From NCBI GenBank assembly GCA_028095005.1, contig CM051460.1, positions 18,523,501-18,587,500 of the forward strand: 64,000 nt of DNA. The letters run 5' to 3'. The notes beneath the pieces were generated by a model. It had not been told where the DNA came from. It searched no databases and worked only from the letters and a program-made list of their open reading frames with translations. A program made the position numbers and the translations under genes. Below, piece by piece: positions 25,201 to 38,062 of this stretch; the stretch's first letter is position 1, and the number at the start of each line of letters is the position of its first letter. Source of the DNA: Rhynchospora pubera (taxonomy: Eukaryota; Streptophyta; Magnoliopsida; Poales; Cyperaceae).

Positions 25201-25736
25201 TTCTTCAGGTCTAAGTAAGGATTGAGACATGTAGGGTGGATTTGGCACGGGAATTATTTCCGCCGGGTTGGAGTTATGTAAGGTGGATACTCTCGTATTA
25301 TATTATATGTTATTCCTCATGAAAGTACACCGAATCACATTCGTATCTCTTTTCTCAAATAAAAACAATTAAAAGTCTCCTAGACAGGATTGACATTAAT
25401 TTATAAATTAAGTTCTAATCTTTTAAATAATTAAATCTCAAAATGGCTTGATTATATTACCACACTGAGTATTCACGTACTCATCCCACAAATTAATTTG
25501 TGGAGACAGGTTCATGCTTGGCTGATGACAAAGATTCGACTTAGGAGACCACAAGCCGTTGCTGGTTGATGCCACGCTTCCGTGTTAAAGATAAACATAG
25601 TATTATTTTTGTGGCTTTATTTATGTGATTTATTTGCTTCTGAGATACTGTTTTAAAGCCTTTCGTGTGTACAGCAGAGTGTATGCATGTGGCGGGGTTG
25701 TCCTCCTTGAATTACGGCTTGGTTCGGGGTGTGACA
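22208..25736 (+). repeat. Left LTR (3529 bp)
   Basis: Direct repeat of 28615-32142, from TG to CA. The small open frames inside appear twice because of the repeat and are not genes. The first ~1.6 kb is almost identical to the right LTR; most differences fall in the last ~2 kb. Confidence 0.95.
23038..23045 (+). promoter_or_regulatory. LTR core promoter TATA box
   Basis: CTATAAAA followed by a C-rich run in the middle of the LTR. It is the only good TATA box there and would mark the U3/R border. The same sequence is in the right LTR near 29444. Confidence 0.55.
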
Positions 25737-25744
25737 TCCTTCGG

Positions 25745-25757
25745 TGGTATCAGAGCC
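25745..25757 (+). other. Primer binding site (Met-tRNA type)
   Basis: TGGTATCAGAGCC lies 8 bases after the left LTR. It is complementary to the 3' end of plant initiator methionine tRNA, the usual primer of plant LTR retrotransposons. Confidence 0.9.
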
Positions 25758-28601
25758 TGACGATCACAAATACTTAACCTAGGTAAAAGGAACGAAATCC
25801 TCTCTAGTGTGAATTACGACACTCTAAAAAAAAATAAATTGTTAGATAATAAAAATAAAAATAAAAATAAATTACTTCAATTTGTGCAACAACACTAACT
25901 CGTGAAAAAAAAGAGAAAGTTTTAACATAAATGCATAAATTGATGTTTTACTTAGGAACCAAAATATGTTATTTTATTAGCAGCCAATAAAAATAAAATG
26001 CGATATCGTTATCTTCTAATAAATACTCTTTACTATTGATAACTATACAGTTATATTTTATAGATGCCAATCGAATTATGATCCACGTACAAGTGAATTA
26101 ATTGAATAAGCTAACTTATTAAAGATATTGACTAGCCTAAATCTTGTCCAGCATACTAGCTTACTATTTATATGATATACTCTTAATGTACAGGTTAAAT
26201 AAAAATATGTCTAACACAATTCAGATACTTTAGTTATTTCTTATAATCAAAATCTCATTATCTTAAAATTTGTCGTTGAGATATCATCCATTAATATTAA
26301 GATATAAACAATGTAACCGATGTTGTCAATACAAGAATCATATTCAAATTATCCATCACCAAATAAACATAAAGAAAATATAATACATATACAGGTATAC
26401 ATAAGTACATTTTATTCATGATTGATATTCTATCTAAGTAAAGTTTATTCTAGTTTTTTTTTAAAAAAAGAGAGAGAGAGAAAAAAAATAGAAAAAAAAA
26501 GTTTATTATAATAGTATCATTCTTATTCATTAGGATTAAATATATATATATATATATATGGAATAATTATAAAATGATTTCGTGTACATATGTAAAACCT
26601 TAAAACTATAATATAATTCCCTTTTGGAAGAGAATATAACAAAGTTGTTATCCATATAATGACACTATCATAATGCGCAAAATTAGATCCAGTCATCTAC
26701 ACTAGTGAATTAGTTAGTAGTTGAGAAGTTAGAGGCCCGATTTTGATCAAGACCTATGAACTGTACAAGTGTTTGATCTTTATCTAGTACCAATTCGTCT
26801 GAACTCTGGAATCTGTTTACTAGCACCAACACTAGTTGCTCCAGGGACTATTTTATAAATCTATGTTGTAATTTGAGTTTCCTTGTAAATCCTTTTGATA
26901 GGTCCGGATCTAGCGTGTTAGGCCCGTTAACCCATTACTCATTACCCATTCCTTACTAAGTCATGTTTCATATTAAAGCCTAATTTGAAACTTAAAAGCA
27001 TATTTTCTAGCTTATTTGAGTTTATTACAACTTGAAGATAAAAAGAAATTCATGGCTAGATTCAAAAGAACTATTAGAATTCATTACCAGCACATGATGA
27101 CTATTGTGTTAACAAGATAATGGTTAGCTTAAGTAGTTCTATGATGTCAACACTCCATAACTTAATGATTAGCGAGATCTTCATATTTTCAACAAATATA
27201 CAGATGGGTATTATAAACTAGTGAAATTCATATGGTTTTGTAAATTTAAAGTAGGTACACCAATTCTTAATGCCAAAATCTATGATGTATTCTCTGTCTT
27301 AATTAATATTTGTTAGATACACATGAATAGTAAAATAAAATACAAACTATCATTTTAGCAATCAAACCAGAATATACTTAAATAATAGTTAAGGTAATTT
27401 TCAACTACATCTTATTCACACTAAAATATAAATAAAAAATGATTTGATCACAATAAAAATAAAATTGTACTGGATTTTTCTGATATATTGACGACCAGAA
27501 TTTCATACTACTAAAATAACAGTTAATATTACAACAAACTATACTTTAGAATGTCATTATGACATAGATAAATAACTTAGTAATGAAAATAGATTTCATG
27601 ATAGGTAGTATATCTATAATCAGTCTAATTAACTTCTAGATTATAGATACATCATAACCAAAACTCTGTTAAATTACTATAACAATATCTAAACCCATAA
27701 TCTTAAGACACTCTTAAATGCTCTATCTTGACTGGTAAATTCTATTAAACATTGTAAATAATATTCATGACAGATCAAAGTAATGATATTTCTTTAAATG
27801 ATCATTAATTTTACTAATTGATCTAGCAGTACAAGAAATATTCTTTCCTCATTGACTGATTATAAACATATAATTCCAAAGAAAAAAATTATCAAATTAG
27901 CTTGCTTAGCAACTTGGTAATTAATTTCTTAAAATAATCACTATTGAAACATTGATCTTAAAATAATAATAATAATAAATGATTTCATAATATTTTCGGG
28001 TCCAAATAAATTTCTATCATTTATGAATTTTACTGAACCCTAGGATCATGGTTTAATTCCAAAATCCTCCCCATCAATATTCAATTCTAGAATTTGGTCC
28101 TTATCTCCTTATCTCAATCCCATCGTTCCCATTTCTCTCTCTCAAACATGACAATTAATTTAATCTCTCACTCCGTTTGTATAAGTTCTCTCATTCTCAA
28201 ATCTCTTTTGAAGACTTCCTTCACATAAGCTTTGTCTTTATCACCGTACGTACTGTACTTCGTACTTCCTATTTTTTTTTATGTTTCAAAACAAGTCCTA
28301 CTCCATCTGATGCCACATGAAACAATCAAACTTTGGAAATAACAATTGTAGAACTAAATAGTTAATAACTAAAATAAAATAAATACATAAAAAGCGATTT
28401 ATGAGGATTGAAATCAATACCGGCTAGCCACCTGTTTTGATATCAATTGTAAGATATATAAAGTAATTCTTTCTTCTTTGACTAGCTATTAAAGAAGAAA
28501 ATTAAATACTTTGATATATCTAAACTAAATATAAGTTTAATAAGAAAATCATAGCCGTAAACTCAAACTTAAGTATTAAATTTCGGGGACGAAATTTTTA
28601 T

Positions 28602-28614
28602 AAGAGGGGGAGAA
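28602..28614 (+). other. Polypurine tract
   Basis: AAGAGGGGGAGAA directly before the right LTR, the primer for plus-strand synthesis. Confidence 0.9.
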
Positions 28615-31600
28615 TGTGATACCGGGTAATTTTAAAACAAAAAATTATTGTTTAATTAATTCTTGAGAAGAATTTTTAATAAAAATATATAAAAGTGTAT
28701 CAAGTAAAATATCAAACAAACCTTTATTCAATTAAAATATCAATATTCTTGATCATTATCGAATTGTGTACAAGTGAAAAATCCTGACAAAAGTTGCATT
28801 TAAAGTATTTTCAAATCTTTATACAAATTTCTAAAGTTAATATTTGCATCTATATTAGTTAACCACAAAAAGTTGGAATATAAACAAGGTAGAGCTTGTA
28901 ACCTTAATAAAATTAATTGGCCTCCGATTTGTTTATTATAATTTTTTTTTTGAGTAAAAGTTGCCTGAGATAGGCAAGAATATTGTTTATTATAATTTCA
29001 AACAACAAATTCTGATCAAAGCATCATATAAGTTGGATCAGTAACGTCTTAACTAACTTAGAGAAGTAAAGACTTGTGAACACTAAATTTAGAAGTATAG
29101 AACATTAATTTCTCCATTCTCATAACACTTGGAAAGCTACTAAATTAGTTTAGATCAATCTCAACCATCTGATAGGGAATTAATTCTTTGATATTTTGGG
29201 CCGCTTGATTAAAACAAGGATAAATTCATTTATTTTTATCTGCTCGTGACCCGTTGGATGACCCGCTTTCCTCTTTCTTCTTCTCTGTTTACTCCGGTGG
29301 AACCTCTTTTGATCCCTTCACTCATCTCTTGCGTTGTTCTTATCTTTTCTACACCGCCTTACCATGTAGCCTGCCACGTAGGTTGTTCTTATCCCTGCCT
29401 CTTCTTCCAGCCTATTAGCGTGCCTTATAGCCTCCTTCATCGCCTATAAAACCCCCCCTTCTCCTCCCTGGGTACACGCTACAAAATATCACCTCTTCTT
29501 AAGTTCTGAGCACTTTTGTGGTGTTGAAAAAAAAGAGAGGAGCATGGGCGACTGGAGGTGGAGTTGCTGCTGATCATGTTTTTGATATCCCTTGTTCCTT
29601 TTTGCTTGATATATGAGGTATAACCAATTTTCTAGAAACTTTCCCTGAATTTCATCAAAACTCGAATAAGTTAAAGAATTAGGTATTAGATGTTGTTTAT
29701 GACCCTTGAACAGTGATCGTGTATACCCTTTCACCCTATTCCACTTCGTTTAAGTTTGAAATCTGTATACTGACACTAAAATTAGTTGTTCCAGGGACTT
29801 GTTCTTAAATATTTTCTGGTATTTGGGTTCCCATGCAAATTCCTCTTATAGGATCAGATCTGAACTGTTCACCCGTTAAGCCACTACCCATTCCCATCCC
29901 TAATTTTCGTTTCATGTTGAACCCAAATCTGAATCTTACAAGTTACAATTATATTTTAGTGTTTTCTTAATTACTTAACCAAGTTGATAAGATGAGTTAA
30001 AAGATGCTCTAAGCCTCTAACTAATGAAGAGGATAAGCACGTACAAAGAAAGGTAGGAAAATGATTGAAACAGTTTACAAAACTTAATAATATCAAATTG
30101 TTTAAGACAAGACTTGCACTTTTTACTACAACCGAACGTGCTACAAGTAAGTTTAATATACCAAATATATTTTGTCATGATACAAATATAATAGATAAAG
30201 TTAAGAGAACAAATTTAAAAACTACTTGGATTAGTAGAAATCTGCCGAGTTTATCACTTACTAAGTCTTTAACGTATAACGTGTTTCATTATTTAGATTT
30301 GTATAAGTTAACAAAAGTAGGTTGCTTTGATTTGAATTAAATAAAGTAAAGGATAATATTAGGTTTGTTTACAAACAAGTATAGGCAATAAACCTAAGGT
30401 ATGAATTCTTGTTTTAAAACACACTATATAAGTTCAAATAATTTTAATATGAATATGTTACGTCAACAAGTCATCATATAAATTGTTTCGTTAGATATAT
30501 AAAACAATATTAAATTATAGGTCCTACCAAATAATATATCATCAAATATAATTGTATAGTAAAATTCTAATAATTATCAGTAATGATTTTACCAACTGTA
30601 TAGCCTCAATTCCGGTGCCATGATTTTGGAATTTACATCAACTATGCTAAATACATGTATAGTTCATTAAACTTAATGACATGGGAATTTATAAATAACT
30701 TACAATTAAATTAATTAAATTATTAACATATATATGTCACATAGTATCGTAGAATAATTATTTGGATCTAATCATCTTTATCACAAGTCTGTAATGTAAA
30801 TTAAAACAAACAATTGTAAGAAATTTCAATAAATGAATAAAATATATGTTTCAAAATAGAATCCCTCTTATATTAATCATTAGGTCTGGTTTAACCCATC
30901 AGTAAATCCAAAACCAAAATCAGACGAACGTAGATAGACATTATAATATATTTTGACGTCTTAATCCAATCGTCAGGTCATCAGCTATGGCAACTCGAAA
31001 CTATTTCAAGAACAAGATGATGATTAGAGATGATGACTCTATCGGCGTCTTAGAGATTAACTTCTCATGACTAGTCAAATTCAGGTGTGGATGCCTTTCG
31101 AGATTTTGTTATTCTTTTGATAGGAATTAGTAAATTTGATTATAAAATATAAAAGTGACTTGGAATAATTGAAAATGGATGATAAAAGTGAAACATAATG
31201 AGACCGAGTAGTTAAGTTGTTTTACTTGTGGTTTCCATTATCGGGAGATTGCACCCCAGCTTAATGCCGGTGGTCTCCTTATGATAGCGATCACGGGCAA
31301 CGCATACTGATCTACTCTGCTTTTCAGCCTCTAGGCAGATTAGCGGTCATTTGGTATATATATTTCTTTTGTTTGGACTGGCTGGAACCATTAGGTGTGT
31401 GGAAGCGAACTACCCCACGGAACTCCGCGGTAGTAACCCAGTACTGGTGTATACTAGCCCCCACTTAGTGCACGGTGGAGGGCAGGAGCGGTTGCAAAGC
31501 AACTAGGGTCGGGTGTCTATACATTAGGTATACGCTCGATGGGTAGGATCGATTAAGCACAGGTACGGTCAGGAAATACAATATGGTGGACTTGGCGCGG

Positions 31601-32142
31601 GACCTTTTCTTCAGGTCTAAGTAAGGATTGAGACATGTAGGGTGGATTTGGCACGGGAATTATTTCCGCCGGATTGGAGTTATGTAAGGTGGATACTCTC
31701 GTATTATATTATATGTTATTCCTCATGAAAGTACACCGAATCACATTCGTATCTCTTTTCTCAAATAAAAATAATTAAAAGTCTCCTAGACAGGATTGAC
31801 ATTAATTTATAAATTAAGTTCTAATTTTTTGAATAATTAAATCCCAAAATGGCTTGATTATATTACCACACTGAGTATTCACGTACTCATCCCACAAATT
31901 AATTTGTGGAGACAGGTTCATGCTTGGATGATGACAAAGATTCGACTTAGGAGACCACAAGCCGTTGCTGGTTGATGCCACGCTTTCGTGTTAAAGATAA
32001 ACATAGTATTATTTTTGTGGCTTTATTTATGTGATTTATTTGCTTCTGAGACACTGTTTTAAAGCCTTTCGTGTGTACAGCAGAGTGTATGCACGTGGCG
32101 GGGTTGTCCTCCTTGAATTACGGCTTGGTTCGGGGTGTGACA
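28615..32142 (+). repeat. Right LTR (3528 bp)
   Basis: Near-identical copy of 22208-25736. It ends in GTGTGACA followed by the ACAAC target duplication and the remaining 3' part of the zinc-finger gene. Confidence 0.95.
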
Positions 32143-32309
32143 ACAACACTGTTCCGAGTAATCAACAAGAAGATGATGCTGCCTTTTGGAACGAAATCGC
32201 TCAGTTCGCTGACAACACTGGTGCGAGTAATCAACAACAACCGAATGATGAAGATGAGCAACCATGGTGGGATGAAATTCTACAACATGTAGATAGTCAA
32301 AATCTCTAA

Positions 32310-32827
32310 ATATTTATATCATTGTAATATTGATGTGTTTTATTATTATGGTTGTTAATGTAATTTAGTTGGAATTGTTAATGCAATGTTTTATTTTTAT
32401 GATTGTTTTTTATTTTCCTTTATTTTTTGTAGTGCTTTGCACTATAAGTTGTGGTTTTAATGTGTTGACGTTTAATGGATAAAAGTTATTGTTTGGAGTA
32501 TTTCATTTATTGGCGTTTCAATACATAAACGTTTATGTTTCAAGTAGTGCTTTGCACTCCGAAATTCCATATTGATTACACATAAAGAAAATCACAATAA
32601 ATAATACACAAGTCCTTCATCACAAGTCATAATAAGCAATCCAATAAATACACAAGTCAATCACAAGTCATAAACGAAAAATAGTCAATCATCATCAGTA
32701 ATACACAAGTCAATCACAAGTCCATAAACGAAAAATAAACAATCTGTCCATCAGGAGTCATAAACATGTCACAAGTCTATAAACAAAAAAGAACTGTCAT
32801 CATCAGTAATACACAAGTCAATCATAA
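32310..32827. other. Spacer between convergent MULE genes
   Basis: 3' regions of the zinc-finger gene (+) and PMD gene (-). It contains repeats of ACACAAGTCAATCACAAGTC near 32600-32830 and two TAGTGCTTTGCACT palindromes near 32430 and 32545. No gene. Confidence 0.6.
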
Positions 32828-35800
32828 CTAACGCCGCCGCCTCCTCCTAGGTCCTGAAGGTGAAAATCTGTCAATCACCCTCACCGCACGCCTATCTCGT
32901 CTGGCCGGGGCAGTAACGTCTCCTGAGTCAGTGGAGTCAGTATCCCCATCGTCCTCCTCCTGGCGGTCCTCCTGCTGGTCCTCCTGAGCCTCCTGCTGTA
33001 TGGGCCCAAACTCAACGGGCTGCCCAGCCTCCTGAGGAGTCGCTAAAGGGACATAATCACCCTCCTCATCTGCGGCCGTCCGTAGCAATGTGCTGAAGGA
33101 GTCTGTCCCTCCAATACTACCCAACGGAGTGCCAAATGATGGAATAGAAGAAGGCGTAGGCACTGATGGAACAGTAAATGGAGGAACAGTAAATGCAGGA
33201 AACGAGGAAGGCATACCAAATGGTGCAAAGGAGTACGGTGGAGGATCATGAGGCTGGAAAATGCCAGTGGGATCCTGAGAAATACCAACAAACTGCGAGG
33301 TCGATGCTGATGCACTATGCATGGATGGAGTAGGACCTGAGACTAGAAACTGAGTATGAAAGAACGTGCGTGGTCCTAAAATATCATCTAATCGCCCGGT
33401 GTTCAGTCGACCATCCTATAATATTAAAAAAATACAATGTCAATGTAAATAAATTAGTATCTAAAATTGAAACTTGCATATGAACGAATACTAACCGCAT
33501 GCATCAGATCCTCCGCCTGAAGGTCTGTGGGTACAGTCGGACGTGCAGAGGAAGACTCGTCCCCAGAATCTGGTATGTTCGCAATATTTGTTGGAAGTTC
33601 TCGCTGCTCCAACAAATCCTCCAACCTGTAATTTATAAATTATTGAATTTAAAATGCAAAAACGCAATGAAAAAATTAAATTATTTAAAATTACCTCAAA
33701 GGGATGGAAGCATCATGCAACTGCGAACGACAGTTGGCGAGAATTGCCTTTCCCACCCTTCTGCACCCCTTCTTCACAACCAGTCCCAATGCATGAAGTG
33801 CATTCTTCAGCGCAGAGTTGCCCTGCAATTTACGAGAATAATGACATATTGCACAATTCCATTTACCAATCATACATTCCATATTTGAAAAATTAAGACG
33901 TACCGTATTGCGAAGTCTGGACCCCATGTTTGTGTACTGCCTCTGAGCAAGAGGCAGCTGATGAGTGCGCTAGAGACGTGCCTCGGCATCCTCTCGTGGC
34001 GTGGGTCTCTCGGAGGCACCGTATCGCCAAAACCATCGGAAGTACTGCAACGAATCAGTAGCACTCCAGGATCGAGTCTCCAGCTGGCGTGCTGCTAGTG
34101 CCTCGTCAGTCCACTCTGCATGTGCACCCGCAAAAATGGTAGCAAAATCTGGACGATCTCGATAGGTACCGTGCTGGAAACCCAGCAGGTTCTGTGTCAC
34201 GTCCCAACTCTGTTAAAATAAACACGTTAGTTGTTTACTCTAATTAAATAGAAGTTAATCGTATGATAAATCGGAAAAATATAGCAAACGTACCACAGGT
34301 AGTGGAGGAGGAGTAATCTGGTACAGTCCAAACTGATGCCTACAACGGTCGGGGTAGTAGTAGGCAACAATGTGGTAGAAAATGAGCGGCAACCGAACAT
34401 GCTCCGCTATGGAACCCTCCTGTGCTACCCGTGGCATGACAGCCCTGTCGAAAACGTACGGAAACCAGTTGACGTCTTCAACGTTCAACACGGCTAGGTA
34501 GTCCCGTGCGTTCTCCACTGCCCCGCGGTGCTGGCTCCGTGAGAAAGACCGAGCTTCGCCCCATTTCCTGAAAATTTTGAACGTTAGGATTGATGTGTTG
34601 TAATTTGCATAAAATTATTGAAAAATTATTATAAGTTATTTCCTCCCAAACAGCACACATGAATCTAGGTTAGGCTGTCCTAATCCACCGATAGGAGCAA
34701 CCTCTGGGCGACAAACAGGGAGGTATGACTATGTCCAAAATAATAGTAGCATCCAAGGTCCCGTCACAACCTTGAAACGCATGGAGGCACGGTCCAGAGC
34801 ATGATACTGACAAGCAAGCGTGGCACCTCCCCAATTGAAGTCCGGAACTTCATTCAAATTGCCCTGCATTTAAATTAAACAACGCATTCAAACTCAGATT
34901 TAAAAATGCCATTGTCAAATTTATCAATAATATTTTTTATTGACCAAAATATCCCTTGTGAAAACAAACCCTAAAAATATAACAAAAAAAAAGGCGGCGC
35001 CATGAAACAATTAAACCTTTAACATTAACTACAACAAATAATAATTATTTTATTAGAGTACTTGGACAAATTATTGAATAGACATAATACAACAAATATA
35101 GTTTGCAAGATTTAACTTATATAACTAAAATCATTTTCTACATGTTCGAGGTACAACGTTCACTGAAATCTAATAAATATATCCAAATATTACTTCAGAA
35201 GGTAGAAAAAAAATATATATAATGAGTATACAAATCTTTAATTTTTATGCGGCAATGGCATATTATAATTTTGTTATTTTACAGTGTCATAAAATAAATT
35301 GTTAATAATTTATAATAGCATAAAATTAATTATATCTTTTGCGATGACATATTACTAATTTTTAAGTTTTATAGTGGCATATTTAAAAGGGTAAAATTAT
35401 CATATAAATGTCCAATGGCAAAAAAATAATTTGTAACATTGAATTCTAATATCATAGTCAACAAATAAAAATATTGAATTTGTAACATTGAATTTCAATA
35501 TCATAGTAAACAAATAAAAATATTATTTAAGTTAAGAAAATTATACCAATACGAGCTCCAAATAGTATGCTGGGACGGAATTATGAGAAATATCAGGAAA
35601 CATCAACGTCCCAAATAGCTCTAGAGCAACTGCACGCGTGTATCGGTCTAACTCCTCATCAGTAGCACCTGGCTGTGGCGCCACCCCGCAATTTTGTCGC
35701 AACCATTTCAACTTGATGTTGTTGCCCACAACATCGTCCCTGCATTGTACAAATTTAAAATAATCAATACAAGTAAGCAATGCATATACTGAATAGCAAA

Positions 35801-36966
35801 AATCAATATTGCACTTTATTTTTTTCACTTACTCCCTGCTACTTCTTTCTCTGTGCCAGTCTCCCAAATCTTCATAAGGATAAAGATTCGCACGAATCTT
35901 TTCCTCCCAGGGCCCTCTCGTAGTCGATCTAACTGGAATGCCCGTCGAGTGCAAACCATATAAGAAGGCAACATCCTGGTAACAATTAGAAAATACGTTA
36001 AATTCGTGTCATGTTAATATTACAATTCGTGTCATGTTAATGTTACGAAAATTAATATTCAAATTTGAATTTTAAATATAAAGTTTAAATAAATGTGACA
36101 TTAAATTCGTGTCATGTTAAGTCAAAATTTTATGTTAGAATTAATTGTGAAAATTAATACGAAAATTATATTAAAAAAATTAATATCAAGTTTAAATAAA
36201 TTACCTGTAGAGTAACGGTCATCTCTCCAACGGGAAAATGAAAAGTATGCGTCTCCGGATGCCAAAACTCGACCATTGCCTTCAGTAATGGCATGTCGGC
36301 GTTGATATGCTTCACCTTCGTAATGTGACTGAGCTCCAGTTTGATCAGCCTTCCCTCAATCCGATCGTCCACCTTAATCGTTCGCTTGTGCGATCTAATC
36401 TCCAAATGTGTTTCACGCTGCATTAACACAAAACATAACCCGTTGTATTAAAAATACAATTTATAATACAATTTATAAGCATTTACAAGTATTTAAAATA
36501 AATACAATTTATTAGATTGAACATAAAAATATTATAAGAATTTACAATAGTCTTAAATTTATAATACAATTTATAATAAGCATTTAATACAATTTATTAG
36601 ATTGAACATAAACCTCATTTTCAATTAATTTTTTACTACAAATTATAATAAGCATTTAATACAATTTATAAGTCTATTAAGAAATCTAAATTATTAAAGC
36701 AAAAAAATATAAATTAACCTAAAACAGTTTATTACCTCCTCAAAAGACAAACCAACGAGATGCTCGTTATCCGTAACAAACAAAACCTGTTGGTTTTCTA
36801 CGTTGACTGGTTGAACAGGTGGATTGACATTTTGCGCGCTCAGACGGGCTGCGCGACGCCTACGTCTTTTTGGCCGAGGCTGGGTGGATGGTGCTTCGGT
36901 GGGGGGTGCTTCGGTGGGAGGTGGTGAAGCACCATAAGGACCAGCCTCATTTTCTGCTGAACTCAT
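32828..36966 (-). pseudogene. Plant mobile domain (PMD) gene of the MULE, two in-frame stops
   Basis: Likely exons (minus strand): 36966-36736, 36417-36205, 35975-35833, 35739-35547, 34863 to about 34640, 34567-34294, 34209 to about 33904, about 33822-33695, about 33627-33498 and about 33417-32828. Most junctions are clear GT-AG with matching phases; the donor of the exon ending near 34640 is uncertain. The translated parts (KLKWLRQNCG, GLHSTGIPV, ALELFGTLMFPD, LACQYHALDRASMRFKV, LQYFRWFWRYG) are typical of PMD / PP7-long-form-like proteins, a family found in host silencing factors (MAIN, MAIL1) and in plant transposons. The N-terminus is proline-rich with an RRRRRAAR patch; the C-terminus is low-complexity, acidic, and ends in arginines. 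In-frame TAG codons at 34729-34731 and 33970-33972 interrupt otherwise open exons, so the copy is probably dead. Confidence 0.82.
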
Positions 36967-38062
36967 CTGATTGAAATAATCAATTAAGAACAACAATTTA
37001 AAACAACAATGAATTTAATATTTTTTCAATAATCAAAACGAACAAAACAAAAATTATTTTTCTATGTAATTGACATTTTCACAAGAATTACTGATTAATA
37101 ATCTACATTTGCACCATAATTTTTGTATATAAATTTTTTTTTATTTCAACAATTTACTGACTAATTCCATTTATACATAATTATCATAATTATCATCATG
37201 CATCAATTATCAACAATTTCAGTTATACACAATTACTAACTAATTCCATTTCAACAATTATCAATAATACACAGAATTAACTAATTCCATTTTGTATTTA
37301 TGACATTATAAATAAATAATTGATCAATTAACTAATTCCATTTATACATAATTATCAGCGTGCATCAATTATCAACAATTCCACAATGTAATCAATTATC
37401 AACAATTCCATCACAATTTCATCCATAAACATCAATTATCAACAATTCCATCACAATTATCAACAATTATTAACATCAATTATCAACAATTCCATCACAA
37501 TTATCAACAATTATTAACATCAATTAACTAATTCCATTTATACATAATTATCATCATGCATCAATTATCAACAATTCCACAATTTAATCAATTATCAACA
37601 ATTCCATCACAATTTCATCAATTAACATCAATTATCAACAATTCCACAATTTCATCCAAAATACAATTATCACTATTTCACAATTATCAACAATTTCACA
37701 ATTCCACAATTTCATCTAAACCCTAAACCCCTAAACCCCTAATTATCAACAATTTCAAATACAAAATACAAAACACAATACCTCGCTGTCGCAAGTTCGT
37801 CGCTGCCGCTGCCTTCTCCTCTTCTCTTTCTCTCGCCGCTGCAGCTGCCTTCTCCTCTTCTCTTTCTCTCGCTGCTGCCGCTGCCTTTCTTCTCTTCTTC
37901 TCGCCCTGGCCTGGATTCTCTTCTCTCTTTCTCTTTCCTTCTCCCCTTCTCCCCTTCTCTCCTTCTCTCTTTCTCTAGTTCTCTCTTTCTCTGCCGATCG
38001 ATGGCGAACGAAAAAAATAAATGAAACGGCTATTCGCCCAATTTGAAAGAGATGACCTTCGT
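36967..38062. other. Upstream region of the PMD gene: minisatellite, telo-box, CT-rich tract
   Basis: From about 37190 to 37700 the sequence repeats ATCAATTATCAACAATTCCA with variants. From 37790 to 38000 it is a CT-rich tract with two copies of a CTGCCTTCTCCTCTTCTCTT unit. The tract probably forms the promoter and leader of the PMD gene. Confidence 0.6.
37718..37743 (-). promoter_or_regulatory. Telo-box-like repeats
   Basis: Three tandem AAACCCTAA-type units, about 750 bp upstream of the PMD ATG. Telo-boxes occur in promoters of many plant genes active in dividing cells. This is a motif match only. Confidence 0.4.

Larger units (their letters stand above)
25737..28614 (+). other. Internal region of the LTR element, non-coding
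   Basis: AT-rich, with no open frame of useful length and no retroviral protein motifs. It probably holds the packaging and dimerisation signals of a LARD-type element, but none can be named from sequence. Confidence 0.7.
22208..32142 (+). mobile_element. Non-autonomous LTR retrotransposon (LARD type)
   Basis: The element is 9.94 kb with two 3.53-kb LTRs, each starting TGTGATACCGGG and ending GGGGTGTGACA, flanked by ACAAC. The 2.88-kb internal region has a Met-tRNA primer site after the left LTR and a purine tract before the right LTR. The phrase GGACGAAATTTTTATAAGAG just upstream of the tract is typical of Ty3/gypsy elements. No gag, protease, reverse transcriptase, RNase H or integrase frame was found, so it depends on proteins of a relative. 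The LTRs differ at only about 1% of sites by eye, so the insertion is recent. Confidence 0.93.
21422..32309 (+). pseudogene. Two-zinc-finger gene of the MULE, split by an LTR element
   Basis: The reading frame runs from the ATG at 21422 to 22207 (262 codons) and resumes after the retrotransposon at 32148-32309, in frame; the original product would have been about 315 aa. The codon after 22207 is now retroelement DNA and a stop follows four codons later. The N-terminal half has two related finger modules with CxxC and distant HxxxH pairs (CRSCYRTLKY...HYQWH and CTRCAQVFNY...HYHEH), reminiscent of BED-type fingers. A highly charged helical stretch follows (about residues 178-245). The C-terminus holds three acidic-aromatic repeats (AVFWNEAAQFVDN, AAFWNEIAQFADN, and a PWWDEILQHVD variant). 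I recognise no named family. It may bind the palindromic repeats in the element ends, but that is inference. No transposase catalytic motif is seen. Confidence 0.75.
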
